Position numbers and translations under genes: made by a program
Notes under the pieces: model-generated
Told to the model about the DNA's origin: nothing
The model's database searches: none
What the model saw: only the letters and a program-made list of their open reading frames with translations
Source of the DNA: Ilex aquifolium
Lineage: Eukaryota; Streptophyta; Magnoliopsida; Aquifoliales; Aquifoliaceae
Length of the DNA: 64,000 bases
Reading direction: 5' to 3'
Assembly: GCA_951799425.1 (NCBI GenBank)
Contig: OX637394.1
Location: 40,597,642 to 40,661,641 of the forward strand
In this document: one piece after another, positions 26,890 through 38,305 of the stretch
Layout of the letters: each line of letters begins with the position of its first letter
Numbering within the stretch: position 1 is the first letter of the stretch

Positions 26890-27410
26890 CGCCGAGACGA
26901 CTAGGCTTTTCAGCCTAAGAGCTCGCAAGCTCGGGAATCTACAAGGCTTTTTAGCCTAAGAGCTCGCAAGCTCGGGAACGACTAGGCTTTTCAGCCAAAG
27001 AGCTCGTAAGCTCAGAAATCTACTAGGCTTTTCAGCCTAAGAGCTCGCAAGCTCGGGAATCTACTAGGCTTTTCAGCCTAAGAGCTCGTAAGCTCGGGAA
27101 TCTACTAGGCTTTTCAGCCTAAGAGCTCGCAAACTCGGGAACGACTAGGCTTTTCAGCCTAAGAGCTCGTAAGCTCGGGAATCTACTAGGCTTTTCAGCC
27201 TAAGAGCTCGTAAGCTCGGGACGACTAGGCTTTTCATCCTAAGTGCAAAGAGCTCGTAAGCTCGAGAACTATTAGGCTTTTTAGCCTAAGAGCTCGTAAG
27301 CTCAGGATTACTAGGCTCTTCAGCCTAAGTGTAGAGAGCTCGCAAGCTCGGGATCTACTAGGCTTTTCAGCCTAATAGCTTTCAAGCTCGGAAAGAGAGC
27401 TTTTCAGCTC
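26890..27410 (+). repeat. About 12 tandem repeats (39-47 bp) in the Tat 3' region
   Basis: The unit reads ACTAGGCTTTTCAGCCTAAG followed by AGCTCGTAAGCTCGGGAATCT. Each unit contains two short palindromes (AGGCT...AGCCT and GAGCTCG.AAGCTC). Twelve or so copies run head to tail with 1-6 differences each; a few copies carry an insert such as TGCAA or TGTAG. Such arrays lie between the integrase end and the 3' LTR in several Tat elements. Confidence 0.9.
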
Positions 27411-27845
27411 AGGAAAATTCACGAGTTGTTCAGCCGTGCAAACCGAATAAAGATTTTCAACCTAAGGGCTTCTTAGCTCAGAAAATCCGCTAGGCTAAGA
27501 GCCTTCAAAGGGAGTGTTTTAGCATGTTGCTCGGTTTAGAGAGAAAGTGTCTAAAAGCAAGGCATCCACAAAATTATGGTAATCACAAAACCGACTCAAC
27601 AAAGACAAACACAGAGAACCATTTCATTCAGGGACCAAGAAGTTTCAAGGATTACAAGCAAAAAAAAAGACAACACCCTAGCTCCCCCCAGCAGACCCTT
27701 TCAGCTTAGTATTCCCCCTCTCCAACTCAGCATTCACAGCCCGGAGGTGAAAGTTCTCTTCCTTCAAAGCATCCCTTTCGGCCTAGACCTCGGCGAGCCA
27801 CTTCATGAGGATCGCCATCACAGCATCAGGAGCTGGCGGCTAGGA
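27411..27845 (+). other. Remainder of Tat 3' region up to the duplication breakpoint
   Basis: It holds degraded ends of the tandem array and non-coding GC-moderate DNA. No polypurine tract followed by an LTR is visible. It ends at GGCGGCTAGGA where gypsy gag sequence of arm B begins. Confidence 0.6.
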
Positions 27846-27861
27846 TTCTGTGAGGATAAAA

Positions 27862-29720
27862 GAATTCCAAGATAGGTGCCCCCAGCATAAATTCTGAGTC
27901 ACCTGATGGTTTGGATTTCTGTACGTCAGTAAGTAAAGCTTGATGTTTATCCCTTTTGCGGAATAACCAACCATCTTCAATCTCATATTTTGATTCGGAT
28001 GCACAAACCTCTAGATTATCTGTTATGAGCTCGTAAAGCATTGGGATGTTAGGGTTTTCATGCCTCGGCATACTTGATGCATAAACAGTTGTCAACTCAT
28101 CATCAATGATGAATTGCACTCGCACAGCTTCCTTAGGAAGAGAAATAGTGAGTTCCTTACAACTGATGGCGGTTCTTCTATGAGGATAAAAGAATTCAAC
28201 AATTGCAATGGTTTATTTGGACATACGAGAGACGTGGATCTTATTCCTTTGTTTGAGATTAATGTAGGATCACAGGACCCGAAGGTGATCACTGTCAAAT
28301 TTGTAGTTATCATATTATCATTAGAATCGAGTTTGATTTTCTTCTCATTCAACAGATGAATAATCTCTTTTTTCAAGATAAAACATTTCTCAAGGGGATA
28401 ACTGATGATCCGATGATACTTACAATACTTTGGATTATCAACCATTCACACTTCTTCAGGTCATCTGGGTGTTGGAAGCTCGATAAGCTTTAATTGGAGC
28501 AACTGATCAAAGATATTAAGAACTTCAGCATCAACAAAGAGATAGCTCTTCTCTTCATGTTCTTTCAAACTCGTCATTGGCTTCCTTTGAGTCTGATCCT
28601 GAGTAGGCTTGACTTTGAAGTCTATATTTGACTTTTTATTAAAAATCTTCAATGGCATTGTGGTGATTGTCATAGTTTTCTTTGATTTGGAAGGTTTCAT
28701 GTCTTTCTTCATATCTTTATTTTTATGAGGGTCACTTAGTAAATGGCTTCTAGAAATTTGGATTTCTAAATTATGGGCTCGTGTTGCAAGTTCATTAAAA
28801 GTATGATGCATATTTCCCTGCAGACTATAAAGCAGACCCCAATGCATCCCCTAGACACATATGTCAATTGAAGACGCCTCACTAATGTGCTCCCTATAAT
28901 TGAGAACAAGACTCCTCCAATGTTCGGTATAATCGACAATGGGTTCATCTTTCCTTTGCTTTGTTCCTGCAAGTTCAAGAAAACTTACCATTCGTTGTGT
29001 GCTGTAGAGGTCGAGTGAGAAACTTTCGTTCCAATTGGTCCCAATTATCGATAGTCCATGCTATAAGATCGGTGTACTAATCAAATGTAGCACCTTTGAG
29101 AGAACGAACAAATTGTTTCACCAACAAATCTCTATAAGTGCCAGCGTTATTATAAGTTTCGATGAAATAGGCAACATGTTATTTTGGATTGCCTTTCCCA
29201 TCAAACTACTGAAACTTTGGATGTTGGTAGCCCGTAGGCATATGAATCTCTTCGATTTGCCTACTATAGGGCTTAGCATATAATAGTGAAAATTGTGGAG
29301 CACCTCAGTATTGGGCTCGAATTGTGTCTGTAATGTTGTGTTGAAGTTGCTGGACAGAAAGCATTGCAATAGACATATGAGAAGAAAGTCTCATGGCATG
29401 TTGTGTCACAATGCGATCATATTGCTCTTTTTTCTGTTGATGTTCTAGAGATTTTGCATCTTCTGAGGTTTTCGTGCTAGATTGGTTTGAAGTTTCTTGA
29501 CTGCCTTCTTTTGAAGGTTGTTGCACTTCTAACTGATTCATGAGTGCGGCGATTTGCATATCTTTGCTTTCAAGTGCTTTGGTCAATTTCTCAATGGTGA
29601 TGGTCAGTTCTTGAAGGCGATCTTCAATTGAAGTGGTTTCTGTCACCATCATCGACATAGGCGTATCGGAGGCTGAAGAGTAATCACCCCACTTCTATTT
29701 AGGAGAAGTTTCAGAGTATG
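27862..29720 (-). pseudogene. Gypsy gag, arm B copy
   Basis: Same gag as in arm A (13909-15770). The N-terminal part is 29658-29305, the middle 28847-28461 (MHWGLLYSLQGNMHHTFNEL), and the C-terminal part 28445-28092 (NPKYCKYHRIISYPLEKCFI; the Cys that is Tyr in arm A is kept here) with a shifted tail to 27862. It is interrupted by stops and frameshifts, some shared with A. Arm B lacks about 150 bp that A has at about 15818-15967, with CGAG/AGAG at the joint. Confidence 0.82.
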
Positions 29721-29885
29721 ATGCACTCCTCGAGTTGAGACTTTTCTGCCCTTGTTCTAGCACGGGTTGTTGGGAGTGATTCCTCCTCTATGTCTGTTGA
29801 CTTGTTAATGGAAGGAACCATGGTTTTTGTGGTCGTCATTTTTGATAGGTTTGTTGAGTCCTTGATTTGAAAGATGAGAGGAAAA

Positions 29886-31110
29886 GGGGGTTCCACTGGA
29901 CGTGCCAAAAACCTATAACAAAAATTATTTTCATGTAATAATTACACTAAAGATCGTTAAATTACAACTGTTTGATTCTCTAAATTTGATTACAAGGAGT
30001 GGTGTTGACTCTTTTTAGCATGCTTCTCACATGTACAATCCTCTGATTCTCGATTTGATTTGGTAAAGACGAAGGTTGGATCGATGTGCCTCACAATCTT
30101 CGATTTGGTGGTGCTTTGGCGAAAATAAGGGTCGTATCTGCTTGTATCTTGGTCTTCAATTTGGTGATGGTTTAGTAGATTTGGTGAAGACAAAGGTTTA
30201 CTCGATGTATATCTTGGTCTTCAATTTAGTAATGTTTTGGTGAATTTGGTGATGACAAGAGCCGAATTGATGTAATATTGATCTTCGATTTGATGCTGAT
30301 GTGGGTGAATTTGGTGAAGACAAGGGCCAAATGGGCGTGTCTCTTAATCTTCAATTTGTTGATATTTTGGTGGATCTTTTCACCATTCTGGTGTTGATTG
30401 GCTTGAATCTCTCGAAAAAAGGACCTTAGTGGTGCATTATTCTCCTCAGATACAGGTTTGTTTGGCTTGGATGTGAGTGGACTTAGGCAAAGCGCCAATG
30501 TCCTTCTTTTCTCCCGACTTCCTGGTTTCCCAGCTTCGCAACTAGCATTCTGGCTTCTCCTTTCCCCTTCCCTTGGCCTTCTTGGCCTTCTATTTATAGA
30601 GTTAGGATGGCCTTAGGGGTATTTTAGTAAATACTCTTATGTGAGCTTCATGGGATGAGCTTGTATTTAATTTGGGCTTTTTAATGAATTTGGACTTAGG
30701 TCTTAAGGGTTGGGCCTTTATGTTTGGGCTTTTGTTATTTGTCATTTGTTTTGTTTGGGCCTTATTTGTCTATTTGTTTGGGCCTATAGCATTTCAAGTC
30801 CAATCCGACTTATTTCCATATTTATGGGTTGGACTTTAATTTTTATTTGGGCTTATGAATTTATGTCCGACCTAATTTGATTTGAGAATTTGTTTGAATT
30901 TTAGTTTAGACTTCAATTATAGACATTATTATTTTTTTGATATCTACAATCAGATTTTCAATTTCATGAATTCTGATATGGATTAGAAAAATATGAAGAT
31001 ATAAATAGTGAATTTTAAGAATGTTGACTAGGACCCCTAATATATAATAAAGTCAAATAAGGTGGATGACCAATAAAGGAGGCCATAAATTCCTTTGTCT
31101 CCCTTCTCCA
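29886..31110 (-). mobile_element. Gypsy leader/LTR-like region, arm B
   Basis: The primer-binding-like site is at about 29886-29915. About 65-bp tandem repeats (about 30080-30375, containing TTGGTGAAGACAAGGGCC) follow, then AT-rich DNA. It matches 16127-17340 of arm A. Exact LTR ends could not be fixed. Confidence 0.6.
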
Positions 31111-31355
31111 CCGACGACTTGAGAAAGCTTATACACTTTGACTATAAAAAAGCATCATCAGCTGAATGAGAAAGTAAGAACGAAAAAAATAATAATAAAA
31201 GAGAAGAAAATATATAGTATAATCCTGAAAATCGATGTTTCTTCTTTTGGCAAATTTTGATTATATTTACTGTGATATGCGGCCTAAAACCACCATCACC
31301 TATTAGTTTCCTTCTCATTCTCATTCTTTATGATATATAATTAATCAAAGGGTTT

Positions 31356-31490
31356 TTTAGTGATCAGTCCTCTAGTTTCTTTGATCCCACTCGGTGTTCC
31401 TTTTCCATTTGCTTCCAATAGTTCGACCTATCCAGAAAAATTGTCGGTCTATGAATGTGGTTTCGATCCTTCCGGTGATGCCAGAAGTTG
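31356..31490 (+). other. Nuclear mitochondrial DNA (nad3) fragment, arm B
   Basis: The plus strand reads VISPLVSLIPLGVPFPFASN, then SSTYPEKLSVYECGFDPSGD and ARS in one frame. It matches the N-terminal third of plant mitochondrial NADH dehydrogenase subunit 3. At least two codons (the Pro of ISP and the Ser of DPSGD) look like the unedited genomic form, from my memory of nad3 RNA editing, which suggests DNA transfer rather than a retroposed transcript. It abuts the GSTU 3' flank and is not functional. Confidence 0.85.
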
Positions 31491-31636
31491 TCCTTATATG
31501 AAAAAACCTTGTGATTTATATCCAATGCTCAGCAAAACCAAGGTCATCCTTTATTGCAATAACTCACCAAGAACAAAGACATACATAAGTGTCTAAAGTT
31601 CCCAAAAGAAGAACAAGACAAAGTTCAAATACAACA

Positions 31637-31665
31637 CAAAAAAAGAAAAGAAAAGAAAAGAAAAA
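31637..31665. repeat. (AAAAG)n microsatellite in GSTU 3' flank, arm B
   Basis: About five units, one fewer than in arm A (17692-17723). Confidence 0.85.
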
Positions 31666-31702
31666 GGGATCCTTCTGTTATATTGCTGTTGCTCATGCTT
31701 CT

Positions 31703-33270
<1,568 letters not shown>

Positions 33271-33535
33271 TCACAAAACACGAACAACACCAAGAAGGAA
33301 TTGAATAAAATTCAAAGAGAAAAGACAGGTTTGGTGCGAATTGTAAAAGGTTTGGGAAAGCGATTGTGTAGTTATAGAATTTTTTGAGGGTCTCAGACCA
33401 CCGTTCTAGTCTTCATTCACGTGGTGGTCGAAATGGGTTCACACCGTAGGGGACTTTCTTCTAGACCTCCAAGACTGGTTCAGCGCGGGCGTCATTGCTT
33501 TTGTCATGTTTGAAATTTGAGCTCATTCATTATAA

Positions 33536-33845
33536 AGTAAATTACATATATAACCCTCGAACTTTATTTTAATTATAAAGTAAATTACATATATGACCCT
33601 CAAACTATGAAGTTTTTGAATTTTTTTTGTATCAATTAAGTCCTAAACACTCTAATTGTATCAATTGAACTCTTTTGTCAACATCTGTTAAAGTGTGCTA
33701 CTCACGTAACTATATGGAATAAAAAGAAAAATGTCTCAATTGATACAATTATATAATTTAAAGATTTAATTGACATCAAAAAAATTTCAAAAACTTAATT
33801 AACATAAAAATCATAATTTGAAGATTATATATATAGTTTACTCTA
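33536..33845. mobile_element. Foldback MITE-like element, arm B
   Basis: Counterpart of 19715-20056, with ends AATTACATATATAACCCTCG and AGATTATATATATAGTTTAC forming an imperfect inverted repeat. It has diverged from the A copy more than the GSTU gene has. Confidence 0.6.
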
Positions 33846-33929
33846 ATCATTTGGGTTACTGCTCACTCTGTCAATTTCTGTTAGAAAATTTAATGAAGGT
33901 AAACTGAATGAATCAATTGATACAATTAA

Positions 33930-34610
33930 AAAATTCAAAACTCAATTGATATAAAAAAAATTAAAAATTAAAAATTAAATTAACACAAAGATCATAATTT
34001 AAAAATATAATTTACTGTCTTCATTATATAAAGAGCAATGCTATATAACCCAAATTTACAACTCAAATTTGCATCTTAAATGAAGGAGGATCATTGGATC
34101 AGTGGATCTCATTTTAAAAAATTGATAGGACTCACTCATCCAATGGTTCAAAACTCAATTAATATAAAAAAAATTAAAAATTAAATTAACACAAAGATCA
34201 TAATTTAAAAATATAATTTACTGTCTTCATTATATAAAGAGCAATGTTATGTAACCCAAATTTGCAACTCAAATTTGCATCTCAAATGAAGGAGGATCAT
34301 TGGATCAGTGGATTCTATTTTAAAAAGTTGATAGGACTCACTCATCCAATGGTTCAAAACTCAATTGATATAAAAAAATTAAAAATTAATTAACACAAAG
34401 ATCATAATTTAAAAATATAATTTATTGTCTTCATTATATAAAGTGTAATGCTGTGTAACTCAAATTTGTAACCCAAATTTGCATCCCAAATGAAAGAGGA
34501 TTATTGGATCAGTGAGTCCCATTTAAAAAAGTTGATAGGACTCACTTATCCAATGGTTCCCCTTCATTTGAGATGTAAATTTGGGTTATAAATTTGGATT
34601 AGATAATATT
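33930..34610. repeat. About 205-bp tandem array containing a MITE fragment (arm B only)
   Basis: Copies begin at about 33934, 34148 and 34352, each with AAAACTCAATTGATATAAAA, then ATAATTTACTGTCTTCATTA, then a MITE piece (AGAGCAATGCTATATAACCC ... GGATCATTGGATCAGTGGAT). The last unit runs into the complete MITE (to about 34610), whose right arm (CATTTGAGATGTAAATTTGG) is the inverse of its left arm. Arm A has a single unit without the MITE. Confidence 0.75.
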
Positions 34611-34616
34611 TCTTTT

Positions 34617-34785
34617 GAGCAATGTTATGTATCTCAAATCTGCAACCCAAATTTACATCACAACTGAAGGAAAACCATTGGATTAGTGGGTCCCATTTAA
34701 AAAAGTTGATTGGATCCACTCATCCAACGATCTCCCTTCATTTGAGATGTAAATTTAGATTACAAATTTGAGATATATAGTATTT
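34617..34785. mobile_element. Second adjacent MITE copy
   Basis: GAGCAATGTTATGTATCTCA at the left and an inverse end (AGATATATAGTATTTCTC) at the right, with inner words ACCATTGGATTAGTGG / CCACTCATCCAACGAT. It is the same family as the unit ending at about 34610. Confidence 0.6.
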
Positions 34786-35419
34786 CTCATTTCTTTTATA
34801 TAAATCACCCGCCTGTAGATGTCAACGTATGTCACGAGGTTTCATTAAATGTCGTCCACTTTTCGAGAGTGCGATCCTTTCCTTCTTAGGGAAGACATGT
34901 AAGAAATCAAAAAAAAAAAAAAATTGGTAGCGTATTTTTAATTTTTATTATTTTTGTGAGTATTTTTATAATAAGAAAAATTTACTATTTTTAATTTTTA
35001 TTGATGATATATAATTTAATTGAATATTTTGTGAGTATTTTTATCACTTGTGTGATAACTATTTTCATTTATATGCCCGCCTTATAGAATTAGGAAAATT
35101 TTCATTTAATTTTGCTATCATTTAAATTTGGAAGATTTTGAGCTTATCTATGAAATAAGATAGCTCGCTTATATCACATCACATATTTTTATCACAAATT
35201 AAATCATTTAATTTAGACATTGTTCATGTACATAATATATACATATTGATATTTTTTTGAGATCATATATTTTGAAAACAATTGCCGATTTTTTTTAAAA
35301 AAAAAAATCATTATTACAAATTAATTTTAAATTATATAATTAAAAAAATAAAAGGAAAGAAAAATTAATATTTAAAATAATTGGATCGTATTTTTATGCG
35401 CTTAAATTTTATGTTGTAT

Positions 35420-36218
35420 TGTACATTCAGACACGGGTTATGACTTGTAAACTTTGTTAAAAAAGAATTGATCATAGTCCAACTTGAATTATGCTTTTCA
35501 ATGCATGATATGATTATAAAGATTAATAAATAATTTTTTATACGAAATCGAAAGGAAAAGAGTCAAATAAAGTATACTCTATAACTCGATTTACACGTAC
35601 CGACTTGTTCATTTGAACAATAAGGTAAGTCAAATTGTGGATAACAATAGAATAACTCAAAAGCTCAATCTAGAAGATCGTTGACCAAGCACTTAATAAA
35701 AGTAAGCATAAAATATATTTTTTAAATAAATAAAAAATGAAATTAGAATAATTAAAAAGAAACATGTATTAATACATAAAATATTAACAGATCTCGTGTA
35801 AAGTTTCTGCCTGGCCCGTTTACATTGGACCATCCTTGGCTAGAGTTAATAATCCACTCCTTTCAAGTCTGATTTCTATGTTATGTGTGAGAGTGTCATC
35901 AATGGCAAATCCGTCCAAGTAGATCCTTCATTTTAATCAATAAAAACTTTTCACAAGAGGGCTTTATTTTTAATTTTTTTTTTTTTTGTTTTTGCATAAA
36001 TTACACCCGTATCCCTTAAGATTCTTGCACATAACAACGAGAACCCCTCAATTCATACATTTTTTTTTTCTGGCCAAGCTTACCCTGTTAAACAAAAAAG
36101 AATTGATTTAGGGTAAGCTTTATTTTTCTTGAAACTCTTCACTAATATACTGTTCTCAAGGGGGTTTGATTGACTCAATCTGATCAAGACAAGGTATGTT
36201 AAACTATAGCATCCTGGC
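35420..36218. other. AT-rich intergenic DNA, nothing recognised
   Basis: Unique sequence right of arm B. There are no coding, RNA or clear repeat features; a few poly-T and poly-A runs only. Confidence 0.5.
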
Positions 36219-36869
36219 TAGGGGTGGCAATCGAGTCGTGTTGTGTCGGGTTCGAGTCGTGTCAAACATTAGTCGTGTCGAACATTAGTCAACTCTAACC
36301 CAATTCATTTAACTAATCGTGTCGTGTCGAGTTGACCTGTTTATTTTCGTGTCGTGATGTGTTGACCCACATAAACTTTGAATAAAAAATTTAACGTTAA
36401 GATTTTATTTTCACTTAGTTGAATCTCTCCTCATACTTTTTCTACAAACTAAAAATTAACTTAATAATAATAATCAGTAATAATATCTTTTTTATACAAT
36501 AATTATGTCAGTGCTTGATAAACAGTTACAAATAATTAATATTTTATGTCTATAATACTAATTAAATATGTTAATCGTACATCGCGCAACCAAATTAAAC
36601 ATCAGATGTAATAGAAAAAACAAGTCATCAGAACATGAAAACTCATACATGCAACGAAAAGGCCAGGTCAATATCCTTCGAGTTAAAAACTTCGTGTTGG
36701 CGGGTCAATTCGGGTTAAGCGGGTTGAACCCGAACACGAATCATTAACACTTCGTGTTGACGGGTCGTGTCATACACAGGTTTGTATCAAAAGATAGTCA
36801 ACTCAAACTCATTTATTCGTGTCGGGTTCGTGTCGAATTATCGTGTCGTGTCAAAAATTGTCACCCCTA
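36219..36869. mobile_element. hAT-like non-autonomous element with 8-bp target duplication
   Basis: A 651-bp element with ends TAGGGGTGGCAAT ... AATTGTCACCCCTA. It is flanked by ATCCTGGC (36211-36218) and ATCCTGAC (36870-36877), a target duplication matching at 7 of 8 positions. The interior is rich in TCGTGTCGTGTCGGGTT-type repeats and has no open frame. A decayed relative without clear ends is near 53545-53820. Confidence 0.8.
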
Positions 36870-36886
36870 ATCCTGACTTTATATTT

Positions 36887-37721
36887 AGGAAGAATTACAC
36901 CAAGACCCTTCGAAATTTGTCACTTAATCACTCAGACCCTCTGATATTTGAAATATTATACACACACCCCCTAAAGTTTGTACGCGTGTAACACTTAGAC
37001 TCCTGTCATCTATGTTCGTTAGTATATCCGTTAGTAAATTACACTCAAATCCCCTGAAACTTGTAGATGTGTAATAATTAGATCTTTCAAGTTTAAAATA
37101 TTATACTTAGATAAAAAATACTTCAATCAAAAATATAATATAAAATATTTTAAATTTTATAATCAAAATTTATATTTTATTATGACATTTCTTGAAATAA
37201 AATCAAAAATAAAAAATTAATTTTTCTTAAAAAATTATAATTAGTATACAAGTATATTATTTATTGAAATTTAATTTGGTCATTTAAACGACCAAATTAA
37301 ACTATCAAATTACCCCAATTAAAGTTAGAAGATCTTGTGTCCATTACAGTTTGACCCCTTGTTTGATGTTTTAGTTTTATTCCAATAAATAATGTAATTG
37401 TATAATAATTACGATTTTTTAAGAAAAAAATGGATTTTTATTTTTGATTTTATTTCAATAAATAATACAATAGAACATGAATTTTGGTTATAAAATTTAA
37501 AATATTTGATATTCTATTTTCGATTGGAGTATTTTTTGTCTAAATATAATATTTTAGACTTGAGGGGTCTAAGTATTATGCGTCTACAAACTTTAGGGGA
37601 TCTGACTGTAATTTACTAATGAATATACTAACGGCAAGTGTGTGTGTGTGTAATATTTCAGATATCACGAGGTTTGAGTGATTAAGTGACAAACCTCAAG
37701 GAGTTTGAATGTAATTCTCCC
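36887..37721. mobile_element. Mutator-like foldback element with long arms
   Basis: An imperfect inverted repeat of about 835 bp. The left arm reads GGAAGAATTACACCAAGACC, then GTCACTTAATCACTCAGACC; the right arm is its inverse (GGTTTGAGTGATTAAGTGAC ... TGTAATTCTCCC). Pairing continues inward for about 300 bp per side. Flanks TTATATTTA (36879-36887) and TCACATTTA (37722-37730) match at 7 of 9 positions, both differences being T/C. There is no coding capacity. A transcript through it would fold into a long hairpin. Confidence 0.75.
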
Positions 37722-37998
37722 TCACATTTATATATAGTATAAATCTATATCTATACTACTTTAAAATACCAGCATATATGAAAAACATTTTTTTTCTAAC
37801 TTTGCCCCTAACATTACAACTATATCATCCCTATCCTCCATACTTAATGCCACACTTAACCTAATAATCACCTCTAATTACTTCCGAGCCGTTACCCCTC
37901 TTTCTCTATTTCCTCTCTCAAACAAACCGTCATTGCCTTTCTCTTCACCTTCCTCTCTCTCTCTCTTTCTAAGCCAGTACCAGATTTGAATTAACGCC

Positions 37999-38305
37999 AT
38001 GGCCACGATCCAGTTCATGAAGGCACATCAGATCTTCAACAGCAGAGGCAATCCAGCAATCAGGGTTTGATCTCATATTCTGATCTTCCTTTCAATTTAT
38101 TACCTTAGATAATTTTTTATGTTTCAAAACCACTTTGATTTGTTTACAACTTTTTTTTTTGTTTTCAATTTCTTACCGTAGATAATGCATGGATTGAGTT
38201 TTCAACTAATAGGATTTGTGGGTATGTTTACATTTATGTAGGTTGATGTGCATCTATCAAATGGAAAAAAGGAAAGAGATGCTGTTCCAAGTGGTGCATC
38301 CACTG
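37999..38305 (+). pseudogene. Enolase 5' gene fragment (exons 1 and 2)
   Basis: Exon 1 (37999-38064) encodes MATIQFMKAHQIFNSRGNPA and two more residues. The intron 38065-38241 has GT...AG ends. Exon 2 (38242-38305) encodes VDVHLSNGKKERDAVPSGAS and TG, followed by a splice donor GTAAGA. This is the start of cytosolic phosphopyruvate hydratase (enolase), including the conserved SRGNP and PSGASTG segments. Nothing matching later exons is found in the following 5 kb, so over 85% of the enzyme is missing. The CT-rich sequence at about 37880-37990 looks like the original 5' leader. It lies inside the Helitron and is probably a captured fragment. Some substitutions (ARQIFDSRGN changed to AHQIFNSRGN) fit loss of constraint. 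Confidence 0.85.

Larger units (their letters stand above)
20697..27845 (+). mobile_element. Tat-lineage Ty3/gypsy retrotransposon, 3' LTR missing
   Basis: Order on the plus strand: 5' LTR (about 20704-21248), degenerate primer-binding site, gag, protease, RT, RNase H, a second archaeal-type RNase H, integrase, then a long 3' region with tandem repeats. The dual RNase H arrangement is known for the plant Tat clade. GC content is clearly higher than in the surrounding DNA. Multiple stops, frameshifts and changed catalytic residues show it is dead. No second LTR is found before the duplicated arm B starts at 27862, so the 3' end has been lost. It starts exactly where arm A homology ends. Confidence 0.9.

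Noticed and set aside
26890..27410. Regular repeats resembling a CRISPR array
   Set aside because: Units are head to tail without unique spacers, and the setting is a plant retrotransposon. They are Tat 3' region tandem repeats.
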